The notes beneath the pieces are model-generated. The model had not been told where the DNA came from. It worked only from the letters and a program-made list of their open reading frames with translations, and did no database searches. A DNA stretch of 64,000 bases. It comes from Dromiciops gliroides. Taxonomy: Eukaryota > Chordata > Mammalia > Microbiotheria > Microbiotheriidae. Shown in pieces: positions 34,138 through 45,729 of the stretch (positions within the stretch are counted from its first letter, which is position 1; each line of letters starts with the position of its first letter). The stretch lies in assembly GCF_019393635.1 (NCBI RefSeq), contig NC_057862.1, forward strand, positions 262,150,441 to 262,214,440, read 5' to 3'. The translations under genes were made by a program, and so were the position numbers.

Positions 34138-34360
34138 TTCCTCTACCTCTCTTACCTTATCTTCAAAGTCCTTTTTGAACACTTCTATGGCCTGAGACCA
34201 ATTCATATTTTTCTTGGAAGCTTTGGACATAGGAGCTTTGATTTTGTGATCTTCTGAGGTTGTATTTTGATCTTCCTTGTCACCAGAGAAATTTTCTAGG
34301 GTCAGAATCTTTTTCTGTCTACTCATTTTGCCAGCATATTTCTTGACTTTTAACTCCTTT

Positions 34361-34537
34361 TTCTTTCTTTTTTTTTTAACTTTTTTTTTCTTTTTCCTTT
34401 TTGCGGGGGCCATGAGGGTTAAGTGACTTGCCCAGGGTCACACAGCTAGTAAGTATCAAGTGTCTGAGGTCGGATTTGAACTCAGATCTTCCTGAATCCA
34501 GGGCTGGTGCTTTATCCACTGTGCTACCTAAGCTGCC
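34361..34537 (-). mobile_element. CORE-SINE, subfamily A (first of a same-site pair)
   Basis: Left duplication TTTAACTCCTTT at 34348; the same word follows at 34538. Confidence 0.93.
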
Positions 34538-34549
34538 TTTAACTCCTTT

Positions 34550-34701
34550 TTTTTTTTTTTTTTGGTGAGGCAATTGGGGTTAAGTGACTTGCCCAGAGTC
34601 GCACAGCTAGTAAGTGTTAAGTGTCTGAGGCCGGATTTGAACTCAGGTCCTCCTGAATCCAGGGCTGGTGCTCTATCCACTGCCCCACCTAGCTTCCCCC
34701 C
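34550..34701 (-). mobile_element. CORE-SINE, subfamily B (second of a same-site pair)
   Basis: Follows the middle copy of TTTAACTCCTT; the third copy is at 34702. Confidence 0.93.
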
Positions 34702-35436
34702 TTTAACTCCTTCTTAAAGTGGGGCATTGCTTCCAGGGTGCTCTGTCCCAAGCTTCAGGGGGTGCAAGGGGGCATGATTTAAGGAGAGACACATTCTGCT
34801 CTTCCCTGGCCTGTGCTCTGGTCTGTAAGTAACCACAGGTCAGCTTGCTCTTTAACCCAGGAACAAATTTCTGTTTCAATGTGGTTGCAAGCTTGGGAAT
34901 GCCTGTGTCCCTCCCCCACCTGGGCTGCCACTCAAGACTGCTTCCTGGTTCCTAGCATGGGCAACAGAACAGAGTTCCACCTCAGTGCCAGCAGAGAGTC
35001 CTGTAATCCCTGCTCCCCCTGCCCCCCAACCCCCAGCCAACTGCTTAACCCCCTCACCTGACTGTGAGCTGAGTTCCAGAAATAGCCACCACTGCAGCTG
35101 ATTCAGAGGCTCACTTGGTGCAGCCTGCCTGCAGCTGGATCTGTGCTGGTACAGCCTGGGTCTGGGCTCACTCCCACCCCAGTACAACAGACCTTTCCTG
35201 ATGACTTTCTAAGCCATCTTTGGCTGGGAAATGGTCTCACCGTGTCCTTTTGTGGGTTCTGCTACTCCAGGAATTGTCTGATGGCATTATTTGGAGCTAT
35301 TTGGAAGGATCGTGGGTAACATTACAGTTACCTCAGGTTCGGTCTCTGTAAAAGCTAATCTTGTTTTAGAAAACTCAGACCTCTCATCTTGGTAATGTTC
35401 TTTGAGAAGTAAAAGTTAACTGAGGCACCAAAAAAA

Positions 35437-35500
35437 AGAAAGAAGGAAAAAAGAAAAAAGCAAAGAAAGGAAGAGGAAGGAAGGAAAGAAAAGAAAGGAA
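35437..35500. repeat. (GAAA)n-like purine tract
   Basis: AAAGAAAGAAGG-type units, A/G only. Confidence 0.85.
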
Positions 35501-36905
35501 AATGTACTTTGGTCTGCATTCTGATTCCATCAGCTTTCTATAGAGAGGTATGTAGCATATTTCTTGGGTCCTTTGGAATTGTGGTTGATCATTGTGTTGA
35601 TCAAAGTTCCCAAATCTTTCAATATTGTTTATCTTTACAATACTGTTGTTATTGAAGAATTTGTTCTGGTTCTGCTTGACATGGTGGTTAGGACATATCG
35701 AGGAATTAAGGGACTATTAAAGTTTAGCTTGGCCAACTTGGATGGACACACCTAAGAATTGAGGGGAGATGAAATTCCATAGTCCTGGGGGGCACCAGGG
35801 GACAGAGACAACTTCAGAAGCCTTTCCCATCCCATCCCTATTTCAAGCTTTTCCCACCTCAGCCCCCCAAAAGGAACTTTCCATTACCAGGTGATCACCC
35901 CATTCATCCTCTATAAAAGCTTTGGCCTTTCTTCCATTCGAGGAAGAGAATGTTTCTAAGCCACTTCCTTCCTGTGGAAGGACCTCTCAGTCACTCTCTC
36001 TAGTGCCCAAATAAAAGACCATTTATTCTAATTGGATTATGTAAGAGAGTTGTAATTCTTTACAGAGGAATACCTAAGGACCCTACTACCTATTTCCTCA
36101 TGACATATTCACTTCACTTTAAAGTAGTTCATACAAGTTTTCCCAGTTTTTTTCTGAAAGTGTCCCCTTCATTATTACTTAAAGCACAATATAATATTCC
36201 ATCACTTTCATGTTTTGTCCTCTACTTGAGGGGTATCCTGTCAGTTTTCAGTTCTTTGCCACCATGAAAAGAGCTGCTATCAATATTTTTGTGCCTCTGC
36301 ATCCTTTTCCTTTTCCTTTTATCTATTTGGTGTGTAGACCTAGTAGCAGTATTGCTGGATCAGCAACAGTTTAATAGTGTTTTGGACATAGTTTCAAGTT
36401 GGTTTCCAGAATGACTGGATCAGTTCACAGCTCCTCCATTCATTAAAGTACCTGTTTTTCCCACAAGCCCTCTAGCATTTGTCCTTTCCCTTTTTTGTTA
36501 ACTTTGCTATTCTGATGTGTGTGAGATAATACCAAAGAGTGGTTTTAATTAGCATTTCTCTGATTATTAGTGACTTAGAGCATCTTTTTCACATGGCTAT
36601 TGATTGTATTTTTCCTTCTGACAGCTACCTAATCCTATCCTTTGACCATTTGTCAATTGGAGAATGGCTCTTATTCTCATATATTTTAGAAATGAAACCT
36701 TCATTAGATTAACTTTCTGAAAAAATCCCCCCTCATTTCTTGCTTCTCTCTGAATTTTAGCTGCATTTGTTTTTTTATGCAAAACCTTTTTAATTTTATG
36801 TAATCAAAATTATCCATTTTACCTCCTGTGAACTATTTCTTGTTTGTTTATGAACTCTTCCCTATCCATAGACCTGACAGGTAATTTTTAAAAAAATTGC
36901 ACTTC
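35501..36905 (-). mobile_element. Old L1 3' part, split by an LTR
   Basis: Antisense 3' UTR (AATTGTGGTTGATCATTGTG) and ORF2 C-terminus (GGATCAGTTCACAGCTCC, then CAATTGGAGAATGGC). Interrupted at 35682-36106. Confidence 0.8.
35682..36106 (+). mobile_element. LTR, family B (ERV fossil)
   Basis: Sense order: TATA box CTCTATAAAAGC near 35922, AATAAAAG near 36014, then TTGTAATTCTTTACAGAGGA and AATACCTAAGGACC. Matches the reverse of the LTRs at 41198 and 44711. L1 flanks read CTTGAC and TTCAC, a likely short duplication. Confidence 0.75.
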
Positions 36906-36919
36906 CATTTTTATTAGGT

Positions 36920-36923
<4 letters not shown>

Positions 36924-36965
<42 letters not shown>
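36924..36965. repeat. (CT)n microsatellite
   Basis: About 20 CT units that grow out of the left target duplication of the adjoining SINE. Confidence 0.95.
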
Positions 36966-36971
<6 letters not shown>

Positions 36972-37104
36972 AAGTGAGGCAATTGGGGTTAAGTGACTTG
37001 CCCAGGGTCACACAGCTAGTATTAAGTGTTTGAGGCTGGATTTCAACTCAGGTACTCCTGAATCCAGGGCCGGTGCTTTATCCACTGTGCCACCTAGCTG
37101 CCCC
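36966..37104 (-). mobile_element. CORE-SINE, subfamily B
   Basis: Target duplication AGGTTCATCTCTCT. Confidence 0.92.
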
Positions 37105-37413
37105 AGGTTCATCTCTCTTAGTGAGGGCCTGCTATTTGTTGATTCAGTGGAGTCGGCCTGCAGGTATCTACCTTCACTCAGGCCAAACCTCAGTCCCTGT
37201 AGGTCCTGTCTTTTCTGACATCTCCTCAAGTTGTCTTAGAAAGACAACTTTAACCATTTATTTTTGCTGCTTTACATTAATTTTATGGTGATTTTCTTTC
37301 TATGGAGAAAATCTGGAAAGCCTGGAAATTTCTGACCTACTCCACCATCTTCCCAGAATGCCCTTTACCCCCTCCCTTGTTGAAGAGTTTTGCTTAAGAC
37401 TAATCCCTGTCTT

Positions 37414-37586
37414 GGGGTAGCTAGGTGGATAGAGCACTAGCCCTGAAGTCAGGAATACTTGAGTTCAAATCCAGTCTCCGATACTTGGGAGCTGTGTGAC
37501 CCTGGGCAAGTCACTTAACCATGATTGCTTTACCACCTACCCTTATACTCTACCCCCCCAAAAAAGGAAAGACAATTAAAAAAAAA
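37414..37586 (+). mobile_element. CORE-SINE, diverged
   Basis: Target duplication AGACTAATCCCTGTCTT against AGACTAAGCCTTGTCTT. Head shortened; tail region with CCACCTACCC. Confidence 0.88.
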
Positions 37587-37721
37587 AGACTAAGCCTTGT
37601 CTTAGTCTAATCTTTCTCTTATTCTCCTCTTTCCCTTAACCCTTTTATCTCCTATTTCTCTGTTGGGTAAGATATAGTTCTGTCTGTGTCTATGTCTGTG
37701 TCTGTGTCTGTGTGTGTTCAA

Positions 37722-37973
37722 ATTGTCTGACCTCAGACATTTACTAGTTGTGTGACCCTGGGCAAGTCACTTAATCCTGACTGCCTCACATATCCAAGAA
37801 CATCTCAAGTCATTCTGCTGTACATCTTGTCACTGGACCTAGATGGCTCTGGAGGAGAGTCCAAGGCTGGTGACTTTGCACAGCCCTTCATCACTTAAAT
37901 CCAATTCGGTGTAAGTCATGACATCACCTCCCGATGTCATGGTCTTCTTCAAGAACAAAGGACAAACAACAAC
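37722..37973 (+). mobile_element. Long CORE-SINE with different 3' body
   Basis: CORE followed by CACTGGACCTAGATGGCTCT, then GGCTGGTGACTTTGCACAGC and GATGTCATGGTCTTCTTCAA, another marsupial SINE type. Confidence 0.8.
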
Positions 37974-38485
37974 AGCCTCTATTTGTACACTTGATTTATA
38001 TGAGATAATATTCCCTATTTTTCCTCTCCCTTCCCCCATCTTCCAGTGAGTTCCTCTTCCCTACCTTTTCCATTCTTCTTTTGATATCATCAAAATAAAA
38101 CAATTACTTGTAGGCCCTCTGTGTAATCAGATTCCTCAGTGACCCCAGATAATAACAGAGGCCACATGTATCATCTTTCCATATAAGAAGGTAAACTTTT
38201 TAACCCTGTTGAGATATAGCATCTGCCTGAAGAGAGGGAATGGAGGCACATTTCAGCAAGTACAGCACAGTAGAAACTCGTCTGGCTGCTCCACAGATTG
38301 GAGGTTTAGGGAGTGCTTTATATGATTTTACAACAAAAGGAGACAGGAAAATAGTAGGAACACAGAGTACCTGTATTTTTGTATGTTACATTTTCTACTC
38401 AGTTATGATCTTTTTATCAGGAATGTTTGGAAGTCCTTTGTTTCAATAAAGGTTCATTTCTTGCCTGTAGAATGATACTCAGTTT
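37974..38485. other. Intergenic, no recognised element
   Basis: Nothing recognised; a 69-codon + frame at 38240 is treated as chance. Confidence 0.45.
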
Positions 38486-38700
38486 TGTTGTGTAAGTTAT
38501 TCTTGGTTGTAAGCCTAGTTCCTTTGCCTTCTGGAATATCATATTTCAAGTGCTCTACTAATGGTGATGTCTTTGAAATAAGATTTCTTAAGTCTTTCAA
38601 AGCAGTCTTTAAAATCTTGTTCTATAAAATGTTCTCCTGGCTCTTTTCACTCCTCTCTACAAGTCTTCCCAGGTTTCTCTGAAAAAATCCCTTTCATGAT

Positions 38701-38854
38701 TTTTTTTTTTGGTGGGCCAGTGAGAGTTAAGTGTCTTGCCCAGGGTCACACAGCCAGTAAGTGTGAAGTGTCTGAGGCTGGATCTGAACTCAGGTCCTCC
38801 TGAATCCAAGGCTGGTGCTTTATACACTATGCCACCTAGCTACCCCCTCCCCCC
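38701..38854 (-). mobile_element. CORE-SINE, subfamily A (first of a same-site pair)
   Basis: Target word TTCATGATTT on the left at 38693 and again at 38855. Confidence 0.92.
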
Positions 38855-38868
38855 TTCATGATTTCTTT

Positions 38869-39025
38869 CTTTCTTTCTTTTTTTTTTTTGGTGAGGCAAT
38901 TGGGATTAAGTGACTTGCCCAGGGTCACACAGCTAGTAAGTGTTAAGTGTCTCAACCCGGATTTGAACTCAGGTCTTCCTGACTCCAGGGCCAGTGCTCT
39001 ATCCACTGCACCACCTAGCTGCCCC
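38869..39025 (-). mobile_element. CORE-SINE, subfamily B (second of a same-site pair)
   Basis: Between TTCATGATTTCTTT (38855) and TTTATGATTTCTT (39025). Confidence 0.92.
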
Positions 39026-40317
39026 TTTATGATTTCTTAAAACAGTATTCCATTATATCGATATGCTACAACTTGTTCAGCTATTAACCAGTTATTGCCC
39101 CACCAATTAATTTTCAGTTCATCACTGCTACAAAATGAGCTACTATAAATATTTTTGTAAATACAGGTCCTTTTTCCTCTCTTTTTAAAAAATCTCTTCG
39201 GGGTATAGGGTTTAAAATTGTTATGGATGTGGTATGGATTCTTCTCTATGGCTGCATTAACATCCCACCATTCAAAATCCTCTCTCTCTTTCTCCTCTCT
39301 CTGTCTCTCCTCCTCCCCCCATCTTTCCCTCCCTCTCCTCTCCCCCTTTCTGCTCTTCATTTCTCTGATGGCTGCCTGATCTGTCTGGCTATCCACTTCT
39401 TCCAAGCAAACTCAGTTGAAAACATGAAATTCACACTAGATCAAATAATGTTCAGGAAACCCAAAGAAACTACAGTAAGTGATTTCTTCCACCCTAGAAC
39501 TGTATAAAAATCAGCCAGACATCCACAGGCAATAGCAAAGGGGCCTAGCAGCATAGGCAAAAAAGCCCTTAACCTTCCATTGTGAAGAGAGATTGGTGAA
39601 TGACATAAGTATCCTTTAAGACTCCAGAAGCAGAATGATTGGAGGGCTCCCCAAGAATTGTTGAAAGACAACAGTGGAGCCTTAGGATTCCCGGAGGACA
39701 GCAGTAACCACCATAAGCATGGCTTCGATTGGGATACCATCATGTTTTTAAAAGGTCCCTAGCTCACCACTGTTCTATAATGCTGTAGAGGACCCTGAAA
39801 AGCCAGTGCTATAAACCTCAAAGATCCAGGGTAGGGGATGAGGGTCAAATCCTGGAGGCGCAGAAACCCAGGGGACCCTAGGTAAGACCAGGCAAGGATG
39901 ACCTCAACTAACTAAAAATACAATGTGGAACAGAGCCTGTTTCTGATACAAAGCCCCAATTCAGGACCAAAAGCTAGAGAGATGAATAAATCAAAGAGGA
40001 TACAAGTATAAAAAGTTATTGCCAATATAGATTTCTCCCAAAAAAGAAAGACTAATTTTAACAACTACAAGAAGAGACTCAAAGGAAAAAATGGATTTTC
40101 CACAAGGACTGCACGAATACTTAGAAGAAATTAAACAAGAAATAAAAGCTCTTTGGGGAAAAATTGGAAGCAGAATAAAACTTACTAGAGAAATTGGTAA
40201 ACCTTACCCAAGTAATAGACTTCCTAAAAACTAGAATAGACCAAACAGACATCAATGACTACATCATACAGACATATTAGAATAGACATGTAAAATATAT
40301 TTTAAAAAGCAGGTCGA

Positions 40318-40471
40318 AGGGGCAGCTAGGTGGCACAGTGGATAGAGCACCAGCCCTGAATTCAGGAGGACCTGAGTTCAAATCTGGCTTCAGACACTTG
40401 AAACACTTACTAGCTGTATGACCCTGGGCAAGTCACTTAACCCCAATTGCCTCCCCCCCCCCTCCCCCCAA
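40318..40471 (+). mobile_element. CORE-SINE, subfamily B
   Basis: Target duplication AAAAGCAGGTCGA; C-rich tail. Confidence 0.93.
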
Positions 40472-41197
40472 AAAAGCAGGTCGAGATGTAGTCATTGGAT
40501 TCCGCGGTGATTTTTTTCAAATCATAGATGAAAACTCTTCAGATAAACTTACCCCCCCCAAAAAAAAAATTTAGTATTATCCTACTGGAGTGGGGAGACA
40601 GTGGAGGCAGGGGTGGAGAAGAGAAGGGAATAAGGTCCTTGAAGACAATGAAATAACGGACTTCCAAGCATTCCTGATTAAAAGACCAGAACTGCATAGG
40701 AATTATTCAGATACTTTAAAAGGTCAATTTATTTGAACTATTGAAGGGAGCTATATGATGATTAAAGGAAGACCAGAGCTGAGTAGCAAGTTTGAAACAC
40801 AAATGCAAAAATAAAGAGAAACCTAAAAATGTATTTTATTTGAACAATTGAAAGGAATTAACAAGTGTCTCTTGAGAACATTAATATTTTCAAAGAATAT
40901 TGAAGGAGTTAACTAGGAAAAACAGCACCTGTGGGTGAACTGGTTCAGTTTTGAAGGTTTTAAGAGGGAAAAGAAAAGGGAGAAATACACTAGTGTAGAA
41001 AAGAGGAAGAAGTGAATAGAGAACTATTTCTTATAAGAAAATTGAGAATGAAGACTATAAAGGGTACAAAAACATGGAACAACATGAGAGTAGCAGGCAT
41101 CAGGTATACCTTCCTTTTACTTGAATCTCACAAAGGATGGTTGAACACACACATACTATCAGTTTGGTAAAAAGAAAAAAAAATCAATAAGAGAAAT

Positions 41198-41522
41198 GTG
41201 TCACGGGAGAAATTGGTGATGTGGGAGTCATTAGGTATTCCTCTTTAAAGAATTACACAAATCTAATTAGAATAAAATAATCTTTTATTTAGATGCTAGA
41301 GAAAAGAACCAAGAGAGACTCTCAGAGAGGAGAAAATGGTTTAGAGACATTCTCTGAAACACATTTCTCCTTGAACAGAAGAAAGGCAAAAACTTTTATA
41401 GATGGTAGATGGGGGTGACTGGATGGGGTGACCACCTGACAATGGAAAGTTCCCTTTGGGGGTTGGAAAAGCTTGAGTTGAGAGAGTTATGTCCCCTATC
41501 CCCCATCAGGCAGCAGCCACGC
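41198..41522 (-). mobile_element. LTR, family B, partial (ERV fossil)
   Basis: Shares TATTCCTCTTTAAAGAATTA and GGGGTGA.CA.CTGAC blocks and the GGCAGCAGCCAC block with 44711-45464. Lies in the L1 between the ORF1 and ORF2 parts. Confidence 0.75.
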
Positions 41523-42020
41523 CTAATAGGCTTAGGAAAACTATCAATATAATCGACCACATCAATAACAAAACTAACCAAAATCATATGATTATCTCAA
41601 TAGATGCAGAGAAAGCTTTTGAAAAAATACAGCACCCATTCCTATTAAAAACACTAGAGAGCATAGGAATAGATGCATTTTTCCTTAAGATGATAAACAG
41701 TATCTATCTTAAACCATCAGCAAGCATTACATGCAATGGGGATAAGTTAGAGGCATTCCCAATAAGAACACCAGAGAAGAAGAAGAAATTGAAGGAATTA
41801 GAATAGGCAAGGAAGAAATAAAACTATCCTTCTTTGCAGATGATATGATGCTATACTTAGAGAATCCTAAAGAATCAACCAAAAAAGCATCTGAAACAAT
41901 GAACAACTTTAACAAAGTTACAGGACATAAAATAGACCCCCATAAATCATCAACATTTCTATATATGACCAACAACGTCCAGCAGCAAGAGATAGAGAAA
42001 TCCCATTTAAAATAACTGTA

Positions 42021-42175
42021 GGGGCAGCTAGGTGGTGCAGTGGATAGAGCACCGGCCCTGGAATCAGGAGTACCTGAGTTCAAATCCAGCCTCAGACACT
42101 TATACTTACTAGCTGTGTGACCCTGGGCAAGTCACTTAACCCCAATTGCCTCACTAAAAAAAAAAAAAAAAGAAT
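42021..42175 (+). mobile_element. CORE-SINE, subfamily B
   Basis: Target duplication AAAATAACTGTA within L1 ORF2. Confidence 0.95.
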
Positions 42176-43498
42176 AAAATAACTGTAGACAATATAAAAT
42201 ATTTGGGAGGCTTCATGGATAGGCCCTGCTAATATAATATAATAATAAAATAATATATAATATAATAATAAAAATGACAATTCTACTTAAATTAATTTAC
42301 TTGTTCAGTGCCATACCAATCAAATTACCAAAAAAGTATTTCATAGAGCTAGAAAAAATAACAAGTCATCTGGAAGAACAGAGGTCAAGAATATCAAGGG
42401 AATTAATGAAAAAAAAATGCAAAGGAAGGTAGCCTATCTGTACCAGATCTAAAACTATATTTTAAAGTGGCAATCATCAAAACTATTTGGTGCTGGCTAA
42501 GAAATAGAGAGGTGGATCAGTAGAATAGGTTAGGCAAACAAAACACAGCAGTAAATGAATATAGCAATCTCCTGTTTGATAAATCAAAAGACTCTAGCCT
42601 TCAGGATAAGAACTCACTATTTGACAAAAACTGCAGGGAAAATTGGAAAATAATATGGTAGAAACTAGGCATCGACCAACATCTTACATTGTACACCAAA
42701 GTAAAGTCAAAATGGGTACAAGATCTAGACATAAAGGGTGATACCATAGGCAAATTAGAAAAGGAAGGAATAGTTTAGTTGTCAAATCTATGGAGAGGGG
42801 AAGAATTTATGACCAAAGATGAGAAAGAGAAAATTATGAAATGCAGAGTGGATCACTTTGACTACATTAAATTAAAAAGGTTTTGCACAAACAAAATCAA
42901 TGTAAGCAAGATTAGAAGGAAAGCAGAAAGCTGGGAAACAATTTTTACAGTGTTTCTGATAAAGGCCTCATATCTAAAATATATAAGAATACAAATCATT
43001 CCCCAATTGAGAAATGGTCAAAGGATATGAACAGGCAGCTTTCAGATGATGAAATTAAAACTATCTATAACCATATAAAAATGTTCTCAATCACTACTAA
43101 AGAAATGGAAATCAAAACTGCTCTGAGGTATCACCTCACACCTATCCAATTGGCTAATATGACAAAAAAAGGAAAATGATAAATGTTAGAGAAGATGTGG
43201 GAGAATTGGAACACTAATGCACTGTTGGTGGAGCTGTGAACTGATCCAACCATTCTGGAAAGCAATTTGGAACCATGCCCAAAAGGCTTTAAAACTGTGC
43301 ATACCCTTTGACCCAGCAATGCCACTACTAGGTCTATATCCCAAAGAGATCATAGAAAAGGGAAAAGGACCCACATGTACAAAAATATTCATAGCTGCTC
43401 TTTTTGTGGTAGCAAAGAATTGGAAATTGAGGGGATGCCCATCAATTGGGTATATGGATGTAATGGAATACTATTGTGCTATAAGAAATGATGAACAG

Positions 43499-43658
43499 AG
43501 GGGCAGCTAGGTGGCGCAGTGGATAGAGTACCAGCCCTGGAGTCAGGAAGACCTGAGTTCAGAGCCTGCCTCAGACACTTAACACTTACTAGCTGTGTGA
43601 CCTTGAGCAAGTTGCTTAGCCCCAATTGCCTCACCCCCCCCCCCCCAAAAAAAGAAAA
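43499..43658 (+). mobile_element. CORE-SINE, subfamily B
   Basis: Target duplication AGAAATGATGAACAG / AGAAATGATGAGCAG within L1 ORF2. Confidence 0.95.
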
Positions 43659-43955
43659 AGAAATGATGAGCAGAAGGATTTCAGAAAAACCTGGAAAGAT
43701 TTACATGAACTGATGTTAAGTGAAGTGAGCAGAACCAGGAGAACATCATACACAGTAACAGCAACACTGTGTGATGATCAGCTATGATAGATTTAGCTCT
43801 TCTCAGCAATACAATGATCTAAGATAATGCCAAAAGACTTATTATGGAAAATGCTCTCCACATCCAGAAAAGAACTGTGGAATCTGAATGCAGATTGAAG
43901 CACTCTATTTTGACTTTTGTTATTGCTTTTTTGTTATTGTTCTTGTTTATTCTTT

Positions 43956-44112
43956 TTTCATTTTTTGTGGTTTTTTTGCAGGGCAATGAGGGTTAAGTGA
44001 CTTGCCCAGGGTCACACAGCTAGTAAGGGTCAAGTGTCTGAGGCTGGATTTGAACTCAGGTCCTCCTGAATCCATGGCTGGTGCTGTATCCACTCCGCCA
44101 CCTAGCTGCCCA
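43956..44112 (-). mobile_element. CORE-SINE, subfamily A
   Basis: Target duplication GTTCTTGTTTATTCTTT within the L1 3' UTR. Confidence 0.95.
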
Positions 44113-44710
44113 GTTCTTGTTTATTCTTTCTTGCATTTTTTTTCTTTTTGTTCTCATCTTTCTCTTACAACATGACTAATGTGGAAATATGTTTAACAAG
44201 ACTGTAATGTATAACTTATATCAGATTGCTTGCTGGCCTTGGGAGGGAAGGGAGGGTGGGTGAAAAATTTGGAACTCAAAAAAAATTTGGAAAAAAATTT
44301 AAAATAAAATTAAATCTAAAAAAGAAGAGAAAAAAATTATAGTAGGCACTATATAAATCTTATTCTCTTCCTTCCCCCTCTCACCCTACTACAAAGCACA
44401 TTAGCTAGGACTTAATATGATAAAAAATAGCCAACTAAATGATCCAATATAACCCTGAAGGACTTATGAAAATTGCAACCCATCTACAGAGAAAGAATTG
44501 GTAGTATCTGAAAACAGATGGGAACACATTAAAAAAATTTTTTTTTCCTCTTTGACAATTCCTTAATCTGAAGTTTGGGGTTTTTTTGACTGTTTTCTCT
44601 CATAACCTAGCTAATGTGGGAATGTTTTCCATGACTACTCACGTATAACTTATTTTGAATTGCTTGAGTTCTTGTGAGTGGGGGGTGTGAATGGAGGAGG
44701 AAGAGAAGTT

Positions 44711-45464
44711 TGTTATGGGGAAAATGGGGTTGGGGGGTTTGGGTAGGGGTAGGGGTTTGGGGTTCTTAGGAATTCCTCTTTAAAGAATTATACCCTCTTG
44801 CACACAAAAGCAGTTAGAATAAGATAATAGTTTATTTCGGGGCTGAGGAAGGGAAGGGAAGGGAAACTATGAAAGAAGTCCTTGGACTTCTAATGGGGAG
44901 AAAGGCATGGCACAGAGAGAGTAGCTCTGAGATACCAATCTCTTGGAGCAGGAGACAGGTAGATGCTTTTTTTTTTTTGTGGGGCAATGGGGGTTAAGTG
45001 ACTTGCCCAGGGTCACACAGCTAGTAAGTGTCAAGTGTCTGAGGCCGCATTTGAACTCAGGTACTCCTGAATCTAGGGCTGGTGCTTTATCCACTGTGCC
45101 ACCTAGCCGCTCCGACAGGTAGATACTTTTATAGAGGACTGATGGGGGTGATCATCTGACTGTGGAAAGTTCCTTTAGTGAGGGAAGACCATCCCCCCAC
45201 TGGTGGTGGCTAGAGGAATTGGGTGAGGGGTGGCTGCAGATCTCTTAAACCATCTCCTCAGGACACAAAGGCAGCAGCCACACCCAAACTTACCTCCCCA
45301 GGGTTGAGGGAGACTAGAATGAAGGGTAGGGGTCCTATAACTAGCTTAGTTTGATCTGGTTCTACTTATCTCTTTAGGTGTGTCTGTCCTTTGGTTTAGT
45401 TTCTCAAGGAGAAGCTTCCTTGATGTGGTCCAAAGAACTTCTGGGGTGCTATGGGCCCAGAACA
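44711..45464 (-). mobile_element. Solo LTR, family B (ERV fossil)
   Basis: TGTT...AACA ends between 4-bp duplications AGTT. On the minus strand a TATA box (CTCTATAAAAGT) near 45130 and AATAAAC near 44832. A SINE lies within. The 4-bp duplication suits a class I ERV. Confidence 0.85.
44966..45113 (-). mobile_element. CORE-SINE, subfamily A
   Basis: Target duplication GACAGGTAGAT, inside the LTR. Confidence 0.93.
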
Positions 45465-45499
45465 AGTTGGAACACAAAGTTTTAAAAAACTGATGTTAA

Positions 45500-45649
45500 G
45501 GGGGCAGCTAGGTGGCGCAGTGGATAGAGCACCGGCCCTGGAGTCAGGAAGACCTGAGTTCATATCCAGCCTCAGACACATAACACTTACTAGCTGTGTG
45601 ACCCTGGGCAAGTCACTTAACCCCAATTGCCTCACTAAAAAAAAGAAAA
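45500..45649 (+). mobile_element. CORE-SINE, subfamily B
   Basis: Target duplication AAAAAACTGATGTTAA, inside the L1 tail. Confidence 0.95.
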
Positions 45650-45729
45650 AAAAAACTGATGTTAAAATTTGTTTTTACATATATTTTGGAAAATAAAATT
45701 CTATTCATAATCATAAAAAAAATAGCCAA

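Larger units (their letters stand above)
33540..35430 (-). mobile_element. L1 5' end with ORF1 start
   Basis: The minus strand encodes MSRQKKILTLENFSGDKEDQ, then ASKKNMNWSQAIEVFKKDFE (ORF1 N-terminus) at about 34150-34330, coiled coil to the left, and 5' UTR at 34715-35400. Homologous to 29672-30997. Interrupted by three SINEs. Confidence 0.85.
38486..39235 (-). mobile_element. L1 3' part with two SINEs
   Basis: L1 3' UTR/ORF2 antisense: TTCCCAGGTTTCTCTGAAAA, then after the SINEs TATTCCATTATATCGATATG and AACTTGTTCAGC. Confidence 0.75.
39480..44338 (+). mobile_element. Large L1 copy, nested insertions
   Basis: 5' UTR/ORF1 region from about 39480 (ORF1 start near 39980, MNKSKRI) to 41195. After an LTR piece, ORF2 resumes at 41523 ([56 protein letters not shown]) and runs to LFVVAKNWKLRGCPSIG, then the 3' UTR. 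The ORF2 endonuclease part is missing, so the left and right parts could also be two L1s. Carries SINEs at 40318, 42021, 43499 and 43956. Confidence 0.88.
44437..45715 (+). mobile_element. 5'-truncated L1 3' end, split by LTR and SINE
   Basis: L1 3' UTR (44437-44710) and terminal part (45465-45715, ending GGAAAATAAAATTCTATT), flanked by AAAAAATAGCCAACT at about 44421 and 45716. Confidence 0.88.

Noticed and set aside
35681-36106. TATA and AATAAA signals as a host promoter or terminator
   Set aside because: The layout and the matching copies at 41.2 and 44.7 kb show an LTR.
41489-41806. Reverse-transcriptase ORF as a possible active element
   Set aside because: L1 ORF2 fragment lacking its endonuclease part and interrupted by SINEs; not an active copy.
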